From the NCBI RefSeq assembly GCF_027579695.1, contig NC_083586.1, positions 6,816,001 through 6,880,000 of the forward strand: a DNA stretch of 64,000 nucleotides. The letters run 5' to 3'. The position numbers and the translations under genes were made by a program. Positions within the stretch are counted from its first letter, which is position 1; each line of letters opens with the position of its first letter. Under the pieces are notes generated by a model, which was not told where the DNA came from, searched no databases, and was given only the letters and a program-made list of their open reading frames with translations. Positions 32,600 to 44,486 of this stretch are shown in pieces. Origin of the DNA: Neoarius graeffei (taxonomy: Eukaryota; Chordata; Actinopteri; Siluriformes; Ariidae).

Positions 32600-34563
32600 G
32601 AGTGTTTCCCACAGACCAGGTAGCAATTTGTGGTGCTCCACTGTGCCGATGAGGGAATTGTGCGCGGTGGAGTCGGTCATTGGGGTGTATGCAAAGTGTT
32701 TGCAGCGGGCGGTGTTCAAACACAGTATTTTTCTTCAGGGTCACCTGCTGGGACTATTTTAAAGCTACAAGAAGCATTTGAGATTATTCAGTTCAATCTA
32801 AATTCTTTTAAGTTCTTTAAGAGAAGACAGCTAAAACAATTTTTACCAGAACCGTGCCTGGTTTCATTCCTCGACCCAACTTTACATTACAGGGCAGGCC
32901 ATTAGTTTGCTGGGCTTGATGTTGGTGGAAAACCTCTCATCTCATTATCTGTAGCTGCTTTATCCTGTTCTACAGGGTCGCAGGTAAGCTGGAGCCTATC
33001 CCAGACTACGGGCGAAAGGCGGGGTACACCCTGGACAAGTCGCCAGGTCATCACAGGGCTGACACATAGACACAGACAACCATTCACACTCACACCTACG
33101 GTCAATTTAGAGTCACCAGTTAACCTAACCTGCATGTCTTTGGACTGTGGGGGAAACCGGAGCACCCAGAGGAAACCCACGCGGACACGGGGAGAACATG
33201 CAAACTCCACACAGAAAGGCCCTCGCCGGCCATGGGGCTCGAACCCAGACCTTCTTGCTGTGAGGCGACAGTGCTAACCACTACACCACCGTGCCGCCCG
33301 ATGGAAAACCTGTCTTTTAAATTTATGAAAATTACTCACCAAAATTGAAGTTAAAGTTTAGTTTTTACCTTAGTTTTTTGCCTTTTTGGTGGCAATCTTT
33401 CAATCATTCTTTCGTTGGCATTCAAGGAATAAATTGCAAAAAACAAGCTGGAGGTTTTTATTATAAATATTGAACTCAACACTTACCTCAACCAATACTA
33501 AAATGGAATAAATAGTATAACAACAAAATAATAATAAAATATCATAATTAGATGTAAGAAACCACTTAAGGTAACACCAAGGCAACTAACAATAATGAAA
33601 AAGCATTACCCTAATTGGTGCAAAGCCTGCATGCCCTATCAGAACATTTAATTCTGCATGGTTTCTTGAAAAAAAAAAAACCTCAAGTGCCCTATCGTAA
33701 GGGAAGTCATTGGGTTTGGGACCATTTATGAAGATTCGTAAGCAGGCTGCCAGGTGTTCCCTTTGGAGCCTATTCCTGAGGTCTGTTTTAATCTATGGAT
33801 AAAAAAGTACATTTTCTTAATCATCAAAGCAATAAAAATTTCCATTACATCAAAAAAAATATACAAAGGAATACTGAATTTCTATGTGCTTGCCTTATTC
33901 ATAGCTGAGAAATCCCGCTCGCAATTCTACTTCGCCAATAAAGCTAATAAAGATGTTTCTTAAAATATTCAGATTTTATGCTTCAGATAGCATCAACTAG
34001 GCATCCCCGCGAGTATAACAACATTTTATTTAGGCTAGTGGGAAATCTTTATTTATTGTGAATGTCAAGCCATTATTAATAACTTGCATGAATGCTGAAG
34101 TGGGATAAACGGGATAATGCAATAAGGCCGGTTCCTTGCTTCAAGCTGCTACTGTATGCATCAAAATTGGTTTGTAGCCTGACTCAGGGATGTCTATTTC
34201 ATGTAAGCCAAGAAGGCTATAAAGCTCATCACGAGCACGACGTAGGCTACCTTTTAAAATAAAGGGTTGGAAGGTGAATCGGGAAGGCTGCGTTATTTTT
34301 AATTAGCCTAACACTTGCAGTCTGGGTATATGCGCAATGGCAGGCCTGTGTACATGCCTCTCCGTCTCTCTGTCTCTCTCTCTCTCTGCCTCTGTGTGTG
34401 GGTGTGTGCGCGCATGCGTGAACAAGAAGAAAGAGCACTATGAATGAACAGAACGATACGCAAGGGAATTTTTTTTTTTTCAAAATCGCGAGTCTGATTG
34501 TGTGGCAATAGGAATCCATTGTGTGGCACTGCGCCACACAATGATCTATGTATGGGAAACCCT
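32600..34563. mobile_element. Possible hAT-like element holding SINE S5
   Basis: Left end around GAGTGTTTCCCACAGACC and right end (reverse complement) CAGGGTTTCCCATACATAG resemble each other and a common fish hAT terminus. The target duplication is not clear and no transposase domain is readable. Interior 33312-34540 shows no gene; it has a TCTCTC run at about 34365-34386. Confidence 0.5.
32936..33301 (-). repeat. tRNA-derived SINE, copy S5
   Basis: Full-length copy in reverse orientation. Flanked by TGGAAAACCT at 32926-32935 and 33302-33311. Box B on the - strand reads GGTTCGAGCC with one change. Similar in quality to S4 and S6. Confidence 0.9.
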
Positions 34564-35454
34564 GTAATCACATGCATCACACATGCTTCATAAGTGCGGC
34601 CTGAACTCGTAGTGCAGGAAACTGGTAAAATGCAAGTTTCACACACTCCACACTCACTGGACACACACTGATCACGTGAGTCAGGTATATACGCTTTCCA
34701 CGGGCTACCGGTGCAATTTTTCCCAAGCCTCGAGGAAGTCAGGTGTGCAACCTGTACTTGACAAGTACTTTTTTCTGTATTCCTCCCCCAAACTTTCCCA
34801 TGTTCACCGTAACCCTGTGGCACAGCTGCTAGCTACCAAACCGCGTGACCCGTGCATGTCCAAAACACTTACGGCGGGTTGTGAGTGAGGCTTGGCCAAT
34901 TTATGCTGACAACCCAGTCCTCGCAGACGGTGTCGCAGATAGTGTCTGCGTAGCCCCCCCACCTTCGCAGACGCTCTGCGCGCACCTCCCCAAAATTGTG
35001 ACCACCGCAGAAGCCTCGCAGACAGCGCCGCAGATAAGAGGGCTCTGATTGGTCCACTCTACATCCGCTTCCCTACTTTCCCGGTTTGTTTTGTTTTCAC
35101 GACCGGCATTTTTAAAAACACGAGCGAAGCTGGAGCAGCACGAAGAGCGGTTGATTGAGGAAGTACGTACATCTATACGACTCCAGTTCTAGTCATTATA
35201 AAAAAAAAAAGTTCTAGTCATTATAAGTAACCGGAGGATAAACACTCCATTAACCACACCCACCAACTACTCCTAGTGACTTTGCACCCCCTTGCGTTGT
35301 GCCGGTGAATAACATCGCGCACGCCTATTTCTCCCCGCTCAACAATAAATTACAACTGTCTGCAAAAAGCTATCTGCGAAAGCCTTGTCGCAAGAGCATG
35401 CAGAGGCCTTTAACATTTGCGTTTCAGCTTGAAGTTAACTTGCACATCTACACA
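34564..35454. other. No clear gene; possible Harbinger-type fragment
   Basis: At about 35105-35160 a + strand frame reads KLEQHEERLIEEVRT, which looks like the start of a MADF-type DNA-binding domain found in Harbinger accessory proteins; it ends at a stop within 30 codons. Short words TCGCAGACG and CGCAGATA recur between 34920 and 35040. Too little for a firm call. Confidence 0.3.
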
Positions 35455-35539
35455 TTACATTACAGGTATTTAGCAGACGCTCTTATCCAGAGCAACATAC
35501 AGCATAGAGTAGCCTGGGGAGCAGTTAGGGGTTAGGTAC
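35455..35539 (+). repeat. Fish SINE/hAT-type fragment
   Basis: TTTAGCAGACGCTCTTATCC and GAGCAGTTAGGGGTTAGGTA are words of a very common fish interspersed repeat. It is cut off by the LTR-like block at 35540. Confidence 0.55.
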
Positions 35540-35991
35540 TGTAGAAGAAAATTTAATATTTAGACAATTCTTATGACTTTAGTGATCTTTAGAAAATTAA
35601 GCTTCAGAGACACTGTGTAGGGGGAAAATATAATTTTTAGAGAATCTGTGCCTCTCAGATTCTTAGAAGGTCAGACACTGTCTCATGTTTATATAAGATG
35701 AAGAATGTTGTTTTGTGTTACACTGTTCTATTTTCCAAGGTTATCGTAAACATGTGCACATGTGAAGATAGCTAGGATAATGAGGTAGTGATAGAGGAGA
35801 TATGCTCCTGTCATGTAAGGAGATAACAGGGGAACATCTGGTATGTTGGTTATGTGAACCTGGAAAAAACAGTGTGTGAAAATGGAGAATGTCTCTCTGG
35901 GTGAAACGTTTTTTGAAACATTTTCATTTGGAAGGCCTACTGTTGCAAGGGTATTAATAAACTCATATTGCTGTCTGCTTTCTTCCTAACA
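35540..35991 (+). repeat. Putative solo LTR
   Basis: 452 bp from TGTAGAAGAA to CCTAACA. It has a TATA-like TTTATATAAG (about 35690), AATAAA within TATTAATAAACTC (about 35955) and a T/C-rich end, the order expected of a forward LTR. Flanks GGTAC and GCCCA do not match. It abuts a Tc1 fragment, so a rearrangement or an exchange between two elements is likely. Confidence 0.55.
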
Positions 35992-36342
35992 GCCCAGAGT
36001 TGAAGCTTTTCTGTACAGAGGAATGGGCTAAAATTCCTCCAAGCTGGTGTGCAGGACTGATGATCAGTTACTGGAAACGTTTAGTTGCAGTTATTGCTGC
36101 ACAAGGGGGTCACACCAGATACTGAAAGCAAAGGTTCACATACTTTTGCCACTCACAGATACATAATATTGGATAATTTTCCTCAATAAATAAATGACCA
36201 AGTATAATATTGTTGTCTTATTTGCTTAACTGGGTTCTCTTTATCTACTTTTAGGACTTGTGTGAAAATCTGATGTTTTAGGTCATATTTATGCAGAAAT
36301 ATAGAAAATTCTAAAGGGTTCACAAACTTTCAAGCACCGCTG
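35992..36342 (+). mobile_element. Tc1 3' fragment T4
   Basis: Right end of the T1/T2 family only: the last transposase residues (ELKLFCTEEWAKIP onward) and the right inverted end ...TTTCAAGCACCGCTG followed by TA. The left 1.2 kb is missing; the break coincides with the LTR end. Confidence 0.88.
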
Positions 36343-36344
36343 TA

Positions 36345-37872
36345 TGCCACAGCACACCACCACCAACAGCAGTGCCTCACTGACAGAGCAACTCCACCAC
36401 TTATTTGGTTGTCATGCAAGGGACAGCACAAGGACCATAATGACCACTGCTCCAGCCACAGACATGAGCTGCCTCATCATACAGACTGCGGATGTTGACG
36501 CACACTCCATAACATAAAGGTATGGAAAGCAGCTGGCCTGGATGGTATCCCAGGATGGGTTCTCAGAGATTGTACTGTGGAATTAACTGAGGTATTTAGA
36601 AATATCTTCAGCCTTTCCCTATCACAGTGCACTCTCCCCACCTGCCTGAAGACATCCACCATAGTGCCAGTTCCCAAGCAGTCCATAATAACCTGCCTTA
36701 ATGACTACAGGCTAGTACTGACACCAATACTCTCCATTCACTTCCAATATTCATGAAGTTAATGGAGAGACTGGTCCTCAAATACATAAAAGACGCTCTC
36801 CCACCTACTCTGGACCCTCATCAATTTGCATACAGAATGCCATCTCCATTGCCCTCCACACTGTACTGTACCACCTGGAACAACAAGGAGCATGTGCACA
36901 GTTGTTTCTTGTGGATTACAGCTCTGCATTTAACAGAATCATCCCCAGCAGACTGCTCCACAAGATGTCTGACCTAGGCCTCAAATCATAACATCTGCCT
37001 GTGGATACTGGACTTTTTAAGAAACTGGCCACAAATCGTTCAGGATGGGTCCTAGCTGCTCCTCCACTCTTTCACTCAGCACAGGAGCCCCACAGGGCTG
37101 TGTTTTGATCCCTTTCCTGTACTCTCTGTACACACATGACTGCATGACATTGCATAGTACAAACACCATCTTAATGTTTGCAGATTACACAACAGTGGTG
37201 GGACTGATCACTGGAGGAGATGAGTTTTCCTACTGAGAGGAGGTTCAGAGGCTGACAGACTGGTGTGTGAGAACAACTTGGCTCTGAATACCAAAAAGAC
37301 CAAGGAGCTGATAATCCGTTTCAGACATGAGTAATGAGCCCACACATATACATAGCAATAGGCAGCTATGCTACAGCACCCAGGGAGCAATTGGGGGTTA
37401 AGTGTCTTGGTCACCACATGTTAACCTAACCACCTGTCCTTGTACACCTTGAAGTGTGGGGTAAACCAGAGCACTCAGAGGAAACCCACACAGACAGAGA
37501 GAGAACATGCAAACTCCAAACAGAAAGGCCCTCATCAGCCGCTGGGCTTGAACCCAGAACCTTCTTGCTGTGAGGCGATGGTGCTAACCACTATGCCAAG
37601 TCGCTAGTTTCAGGTTCCTGGGTCCACATGTCAGAGGACCTTACATGAACATACAACACACACTGCCTCATTAAAAAAAGCACAACAAAGACTGTATTTC
37701 CTGAGAACTCTCAGGAAAATCAACTTGTCCCAACAGCTGCTGATGTCCTTCTATGGCATCTTGATATGGTATGGTAACAGCTCTGCAACAGAGAAGAAGG
37801 CACTGCAAAGAGTTTTAAAGACTGCAAAAAAAACCCCCAACCAAACAAAAAAAAAAAAAAAACAAGCAGCTG
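36345..37872 (+). pseudogene. Rex1-type LINE reverse transcriptase, left piece
   Basis: Fragments in several frames: KAAGPDGIPG-like start at about 36525; TCLKTSTIVPVPKQS; MKLMERLVLKYIKDALPPTL; DPHQFAYR; STGAPQGCVLIPFLYSLYTHDC; IIKFADDT-type segment at about 37170 (here LMFADYTTVVGLI, so the second catalytic aspartate is changed); and the C-terminal YGILIWYGNSSATEKKALQRV at 37740-37815. This word set fits the Rex1/Babar group of CR1-type LINEs. The element resumes at 61260. No endonuclease is present. Confidence 0.8.
37350..37608 (-). repeat. Degenerate SINE pieces S7 in Rex1 LINE
   Basis: 37405-37608 matches the antisense head and body of the S1-S6 SINE (CCCACACAGACAG, AACATGCAAACTCC, CTTCTTGCTGTGAGGCGA). 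The 37350-37404 part contains GGGAGCAATTGGGGGTTAAG, a word of the second SINE family. Heavily diverged; no duplication seen. Confidence 0.7.
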
Positions 37873-38267
37873 CAGGGCTCGAAATTCTTTTTTTTTCCCC
37901 CCACCAGCCAGCCGGACTAGTTATCTTCCAAAGTAACTAGCCAAACAGAAAATCAACTAGCCAAAATTTGTTCACCTGTATGAATTTTACTTCTGTCAAA
38001 AATAACGCAAAAGAGAGTAGTTACCATTGTTCATGACTAATGTGCATTTATTTTAAGACCCGAGTATTTTGATACTGTTGTTAAATACATAAATGAGGAC
38101 AACACAGAGCACCATAATATATTATCAGCAAATAATAATATATTCAGGGTTCGTACACATTTTAACCAACAAATTTCCATGACTTTTCCATGACTTTTCC
38201 ATGAGTTGGCCACAAGTTTCCATGACTATGCATAACCTCTAAAATGTCAATATTAGGTGTGCTGCAT

Positions 38268-38475
38268 GTATACTTTTGACCCTGTGTTGATTTCAGAAAA
38301 TGCAAAGAAAAGTAAAACTTGTGCACCAAATTCTAGTGTTATTTTTTTAATTAAAGATGTATGCTGTACATTCTGCCACAGAAAAAGAACAGTTCAAAGA
38401 AATTACTGAAAGCCCAAATATTGCCATGACATTCATATCCAAGAGGACATTCATGTCACTGTATGTAAACGCCAA
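38268..38475 (-). repeat. Isolated inverted end of the Sleeping Beauty-type Tc1
   Basis: Matches the right inverted repeat of the element at 19919-21446 (TTGACCCTGTGTTGATTTCA, TGTGCACCAAATTCTAGTG, CAAATATTGCCATGACATTC). No second end or transposase is nearby. Confidence 0.85.
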
Positions 38476-38825
38476 ATATTATGTAAACCATAGTTAGTAC
38501 AAAGTAAAAGTGTTTAATAGAAGTGACAATGCAACCAAAATGTGCACACCCTTAGAACAAAATTAAAAGGAATTTTCCACATTATAACCATTTAAGTTTA
38601 TTTATTCAGTAACTACAGTGAAACTAATAGGAAAGGTGTGTTGTAGTAGGGGTTCACGAATGTGAACCTAGACATTTAATTAATTAATAGGGGTTTTCTT
38701 GAGTTACATTCTTTCTGCTTCTCTTATTTGGTGCTGCATTCACCTCATTCCTTCTCACTTATTTTGTCTGAGCTGAAGACTGGAGTCCATTGTTTGCGTT
38801 GTTATTCGATCAACATGTTCAAACA

Positions 38826-39478
38826 TCAAATATGCATGTTCAGAATAAACAGGATATAAATGTTATGGCTGCTTTCACAATCTCGCATTCTCATTCTCTT
38901 CTTTACCTTGTTACCATATGAAGATAGTCCAAATGTGCAGAGATATGCACACTTGCATTCACTGCACGCAAATCCTGTGGCTATCTGACTATCGGGAAAC
39001 ATGGCCTGGAACAACTGGGCTGTATCCTCACACAACTTGAAGGAGTAGTGAGCTTTGATTACCATATCTCCGCAGTAAGCGAGTCATTTCTAGTCACAGC
39101 ACTTGAAAGCGTTCCTCGTCTCAAAGACGAAGTGGCAGTAATGCAGGTAGATGTCGGTGTCGTCGTGTGAGGTTGAAAAAAACTGGCGATTGAGTTTGCT
39201 TGGCGGGCAGCGACTACAGCTTGGTGCTTAGCGCCTTTGGCATGGCTAGTAAGAGCTGCTTCTCCCATGTTAGCTATGTCGAATATTTTACTGCACAAGA
39301 CACATTTGGCTCTTCCAGGGTCCTCTACCCTCTCCAACCACGATTTGTATTTTTCGGCATGAAGCCAGACATTATTAAATGTACATTTCCCTGGCATTGT
39401 GTACTTTGTCTCTTGGCATAGTACAAGCCACGCGATCTGATCTAAAGACTGAGGTAAGTTTACATTGCATCTAGGCAA
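38826..39478 (-). pseudogene. hAT transposase, BED finger part (broken)
   Basis: Upper piece 39059-39478: a BED zinc finger with CVLC and SHAKGAKH ligands at about residues 62-87, preceded by NVWLHAEKYKSWLERV, then a serine/threonine-rich linker. Lower piece 38826-39065: HYSFKLCEDTAQLFQAMFPD and CAYLCTFGL, the conserved segment after the finger in hAT transposases. The pieces are in different frames and the catalytic domain is absent. Confidence 0.85.
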
Positions 39479-40218
39479 CGCACATCACACGTGATATGAA
39501 CAGTGGCCGGAGAGGGGGAAAAAGCTGATCAGTAATGATCTCCGCACTGGCCGGTTAATCAAATCAACACGCACGATTTTCTTATTATAAGTTGTTTACA
39601 ATATACAGTAACCAATTTTAAATCACATTGTCTGTTCACAAAGGAAGGCGGATAAATTCCATAACTTTTCCAGGGTGCTCGTGTTTCCAGGAGTATTTCA
39701 GTCCTGGAAAACGACATAAATCACATTCCATAACTTTTCCAGGTTTTCCATGACCGTACGAACCCTGTATATTGGAAAACTTGGCAACTTGGTGTATGAG
39801 TATTGAAAGCAAATATACTTACTATCATGACTATAGCACCCAAAATATGTCCAACATGCTTTCTGTATTTAACCATTTATGAGAGAGAAAGCATTAGGAC
39901 AGGGGTCATCAAACTCCGGCCCATGGGCCGACTCCGGCCCCCCACCCCCCTTTGACTGGCCCCCAGCCCCTCTGCCCCCCACCACTTGAACCAGCCCTAT
40001 GAGGCAATCCCCAAAAATGGTCATGGCCTATATTTTAAATTGATTTTTGGCAAATAATAACATGTCTGCATCTTGTAGTTTGTTGATTTTATCAATTAAA
40101 ATTGATATTTAGTTATAAAATGAACTATTCATATTTTCCAAATTTCCATCATATGCTCGCAATCAAGCAGTGACAGGCAGCACACGCGCAGAGAACTGTC
40201 AGTGTTCAGGACAGCAAA

Positions 40219-40794
40219 ATGGCTAGCGGTAAGCGAAAAGTTGACAGAGAGTGCAGAGTTTTTAAAGAACAGTGGACCACCGATTATTTTTTCGTTCAGT
40301 GTAAGGACCATGCAGTTTGTCTTGTATGTAAAGAGAGTGTGTCGGTTTTCAAAGAATTTAATCTGCGTCGCCACTACGAAACTCGCCACAAAGAGTATGC
40401 TAGTTTGCGAGGCCATACAAAAGAAGACAGGATTCGGAGGATGAAATGCGGACTGGCTGCACAACAGAATGTATTCCTTTGACAAACCCAGATCAACCAG
40501 GCTGCTGTCCGAGCTAGCTATAAGGTAGCTCACCTACTAGCTACCCATGGAAAGCCATTTACTGATGGGGACTTTGTTAAAGTATGCATGCTTGCTGTGG
40601 CTGAGGAGGTGTGTCCCAACAAGAAGGATGCGCTCAACGCGGTGAGTCTCTCCGCACCTACTATGACCAGGCGAACTGAAGATTTGTGGGACAACGTGTA
40701 TGACCAGCTGAATGAGAAAGCGTCAGAATTTGAGTTTTTTGCTTTGGCCATGGATGAGAGCAATGACGTGCAGGACACAGCACAACTGCTGTGA
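40219..40794 (+). pseudogene. hAT transposase, GTF2IRD2-like N-terminus
   Basis: Begins MASGKRKVDRECRVFKEQW. BED-like finger with CLVCKESV and HYETRHKEY at about residues 36-60. A stop at 40480 separates it from a second frame (about 40490-40794) with AAVRASYKVAHLLATHGKPF and FEFFALAMDESNDVQDTAQLL, the segment around the first catalytic aspartate. The frame is cut by the Tc1 insertion at 40799 and no downstream part is found. GTF2IRD2 is a vertebrate gene that captured such a transposase; here it is a transposon relic. Confidence 0.82.
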
Positions 40795-40798
40795 TCTA

Positions 40799-42401
40799 CA
40801 GTGGTGCTTGAAAGTTTGTGAACCCTTTAGAATTTTCTATATTTCTGAATAAATATGACCTAAAACATCATCAGATTTTCACACAAGTCCTAAAAGTAGA
40901 TAAAGAGAACCCAGTTAAACAAATGAGACAAAAAATATTATACTTGGTCATTTATTTATTGAGGAAAATAATCCAATATTACATATCTGTGAGTGGCAAA
41001 AGTATGTGAACCTTTGCTTTCAGTATCTGGTGTGACCCCCTTGTGCAGCAATAACTGCAACTAAACGTTTCCGGTAACTGTTGATCAGTCCTGCACACCG
41101 GCTTGGAGGAATTTTAGCCCATTCCTCTGTACAGAACAGCTTCAACTCTGGGATGTTGGTGGGTTTCCTCACATGAACTGCTTGCTTCAGGTCCTTCCAC
41201 AACATTTCAATTGGATTAAGGTCAGGACTTTGACTTGACCATTCCAAAACATTAATTTATTCTTCTTTAACCATTCTTTGGTAGAACAACTTGTGTGCTT
41301 AGGGTTGTTGTCTTGCTGCATGACCCACCTTCTCTTGAGATTCAGTTCATGGACAGATGTCCTGACATTTTCCTTTAGAATTCGCTGGTATAATTCAGAA
41401 TTCATTGTTCCATCAATGATGGCAAGCCGTCCTGGCCCAGATGCAGCAAAACAGACCTGAACCTTGATAATACCACCACCATGTTTCACAGATAGGATAT
41501 TTCTTATGCTGGAATGCAGTGTTTTCCTTTCTCCAAACATAACGCTTCTCATTTCAACCAAAAAGTTCTATTTTGGTCTCATCCATCCACAAAACATTTT
41601 TCCAATAGCCATCTGGCTTGTCCACATGATCTTTAGCAAACTGCAGACGAGCATCAATGCTCTTTTTGGAAAGCAGTGGCTTTCTACTTGCAACTCTGCC
41701 ATTGCACACCATCATTGTTCAGTGTTCTCCTGATGGTGGACTCATGAACATTAGCCAATGTGAGAGAGGCCTTCAGTTGCTTAGAAGTTACCCTGGGGTC
41801 CTTTGTGACCTCGCTGACTATGACATGCTTTGCTCTTGGAGTGATCTTTGTTGGTCGACCTCTCCTGGGGAGGGTAACAGTGGTTTTGAATTTCTTCCAT
41901 TTCTACACAATCTGTATGACTGTGGATTGGTGAAGTCCAAACTCTTTAGAGATGGTTTTGTAACCTTTTCCAGCCTGATGAGCATCAACAATGCTTTTTC
42001 TGAGGTCCTCAGAAATCTCCTTTGTTTGTGCCATGATACACTTCCACAAACATGGGTTGTGAAGATCAGACTTTGATAGATCCCTGTTCTTTAAATAAAA
42101 CAGGGTGCCCACTCACACCTGATTGTCATCCCATTGATTGAAAACACCTGACTCTAATTTCACCTTCAAATTAACTGCTAATCCTAGAGGTTCACATACT
42201 TTTGCCACTCACAGATATGTAATATTGGATCATTTTCCTCAATAAATAAATGACCAAGTATAATATTTTTGTCTCATTTGTTTAACTGGGTTCTCTTTAT
42301 CTACTTTTAGGACTTGTGTGAAAATCTGATGATGTTTTAGGTCATATTTATTCAGAAATATAGAAAATTCTCAAAGGTTCACAAACTTTCAAGCACCACT
42401 G
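40799..42401 (-). mobile_element. Tc1/mariner element T3
   Basis: Same family as T1 and T2, reverse orientation, between TA at 40797-40798 and 42402-42403. About 1.6 kb with both inverted ends (CAGTGGTGCTTGAAAGTTTG type). Confidence 0.92.
41020..42034 (-). pseudogene. Tc1 transposase of T3, several frameshifts
   Basis: Start at 42034 (MAQTKEISEDL). It breaks after QSTVIQIV (about 41905), near 41700 and near 41560, and again near 41240 around the NPIEMLWKDL word. Catalytic words WMDETKIELF, QQDNNPKHTS and NPIEMLW are all still readable, so the DDE positions are intact although the frame is not. Confidence 0.88.
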
Positions 42402-42474
42402 TATTGATCTATTGCTCATATTATTATAATTTCACTTTTTTTTTTAAATATGTTTATTTTATAGGCCTATTTAT

Positions 42475-43056
42475 TGTTAGGGTATTGCTGGGATTCAAAC
42501 CTGGTTCGCTGGTGTGATAATCCAGCAAATCCCCACTAGGCCACCAGGGGGATGACTCAAGTGCAGAGGCGTAAGGCAGAAGTAGAAAAGTATCAAAAAG
42601 TTTATTTACAAAAAGTACAATCCACGGCAAAAAACAAATGTAATCCAAAAGCTCAGAAGATAAAGGGAAAAGAAAAAAATATCCAAAAGTTCAAAGTCCA
42701 AAAATAAGAAAAGAAAAGGCAAAAATGCAAACACTCAGAAGATCTCAAAACTGGTAAAAACAAAATTCAAAAAGGTCCAAAAAGAAAGCAAAGTACAAAA
42801 ACCACAAAGACACAGGCAAGGAACATGGAACAGAGGGAACTAGCACTAACAGGCATAGCATAGGAAAAAGACTCTGTGCCAAGGCAACAAACAGAGGGGT
42901 ATTTATACACACACTAATTAAGGAACAGGGCGGGGCAGGAAACAGGCAATGAAGACAAACACAAAAACACAGTGGCGGCCTCTAGAGGCCAAAACAAACA
43001 TGACAAGATGGAAATAACAGTGGCCTCTAGAGGCCAAAACAGTCCCAGTCCTTACA
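42475..43056 (-). repeat. 3' LTR of the chromodomain gypsy
   Basis: 582 bp, TGTTAGGGTATTG to GTCCTTACA on the + strand. It holds TATTTATA (reverse TATA box) and the AAAAAGACTCTGTGCC word that marks the likely transcript start. Compared with the other LTR it differs at a modest number of positions. Confidence 0.9.
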
Positions 43057-43057
43057 G

Positions 43058-43080
43058 GACCCCCCCCCCCCCCCCCCCCA
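43058..43080 (-). other. Polypurine tract of the chromodomain gypsy
   Basis: An uninterrupted C-run on the + strand (G-run on the coding strand) directly next to the 3' LTR, where the plus-strand primer is expected. Length may be inexact in the assembly. Confidence 0.7.
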
Positions 43081-44486
43081 GGAGCGTCTCCTGATGTTCC
43101 CAGGGCGATCTGGATGGGCCAAATGGAAGTCCCGGCATAGTCCTTTATCTAGAATGTCCCGGGCGTGGACCCAACAGCATTCCTCAGGGCCGTAGCCCTC
43201 CCAATCTACTAGATATTGAAGCCCACCGTGGACCCGACGGGAGTCAAGCAGGTGATGCACGGTGAACACAGTCTGACCCTGGAAGATGCGGGGGGGTGGA
43301 GGGTTCCTAGGGGCAGGGGCATACGTGGACGTCAGTATGGGCCACAACAGGGAAACATGGAATGTGGGGTCCTCAGAGTCCGGGGCAACTGGAGCCAATA
43401 GGCGACAGGGTTCACCCTGCGCACCACCTTGAAGGGGCCAATGTAGTGAGGAGCAAGCTTGCGGTTCTCCACCCGCAGCAGAAGGTCCTTAGTGGACAGC
43501 CAAACCCACTGCCCAGGGCGGAAAGTGTGGGCAGGTCTTCTATGGCGGTTGGCCTGAGTCTGGTTGGTTCTGGAGGTCTGGATGAGGGTCCTCCTGACCT
43601 TGCTCCAGGTCTTGCGACACCGTCTCACATATTGGTTGACCGAGGGCACCCCCGCATCCTCCTCCTGGTCCAGGAACAGAGGTGGCTGGAACCCGAATTG
43701 GCACTGGAATGGTGACAGCTTGGTGGCTGATGACTGCAGGGTGTTGTGGGTGTACTCTGCCCATGGCAGCCAGGTGCTCCACGATGTCAGGTTATCCATA
43801 GCCAGGCCTCGCAGGGTGGTTTCCAGGTCCTGGTTGAGCCTCTCCGTCTGGCCATTGGTCTGTGGATGAAACCCAGAGGAGAGGCTGGCAGTGGCTCCGA
43901 TGACCTTGCAGAACCTGTGCCACACTCGGGAGGAGAACTGGGGCCCTCGGTCTGAGACAATGTCCGGCGGGAGACCAAAGACTCGGAAGACATGAGTGAA
44001 TAATTGTTTAGCAGTTTCAAGAGCAGAAGGGAGCTTGCACAATGGTAAAAAGCGGCAGGCCTTGGAGAATCTGTCAACTATGACCAATATGACAGTGTTA
44101 CCTTGTGACTCAGGGAGACCCGTGATGAAATCGACTGCCACGTGGGACCAGGGATGTCGGGGAATGGTCAGAGGATGCAGGAGACCCTGGGGACGCTGTC
44201 GTGGGTTCTTGGTTCTGGTGCAGACCTCACAGGACAGGATGAATGACCTTACTTCCTTCTCCATGTTAGGCCACCAGAAGCATCTTTTCAGGAAGTCCAG
44301 GGTCCTCCCAGCTCCCGGGTGGGCGGTGAGAGGGGAAGAGTGACCCCACTGGAGAACCTTGGCCCGGGCTTGATGTGGGACGTACAAGAGGCCCAGTGGC
44401 CCCGTCCCAGGACTGGGGTCCTGGCGTTGGGCTCGTCGGACGACCTCCTCAATACCCCAGCAGACAGGGGCCACAATCCGGGACAC
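43080..44486 (-). pseudogene. Chromodomain gypsy integrase and chromodomain
   Basis: 44486-43332 is a 384-residue frame: zinc-binding part (SSPLTAHPGAGRTLDFLKR; CEVCTRTKN), then the core with VAVDFITGLPES (D), DIVSDRGPQFSS (D) and GFHPQTNGQTERLNQ (E), then the C-terminal part with [11 protein letters not shown]. The frame shifts near 43390, and 43398-43027 then encodes [35 protein letters not shown], a chromodomain with the aromatic positions Y, W and W. Chromodomains steer such integrases to marked chromatin. One frameshift separates the two. Confidence 0.88.

Larger units (their letters stand above)
38145..39767 (-). mobile_element. BED-finger hAT transposon
   Basis: Inverted ends CAGGGTTCGTAC at both sides, with TTTTCCATGAC-type words inside. 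Flanked by TATATT at 38139-38144 and 39768-39773. Carries a partial transposase on the - strand and a fragment of another transposon end. Confidence 0.85.

Noticed and set aside
35975..36010. Splice acceptor and exon
   Set aside because: The downstream sequence is a Tc1 fragment and no upstream exon exists.
40219..40794. Host GTF2IRD2-like gene
   Set aside because: Broken frame inside a transposon with matching flanks; no GTF2I repeat domains.
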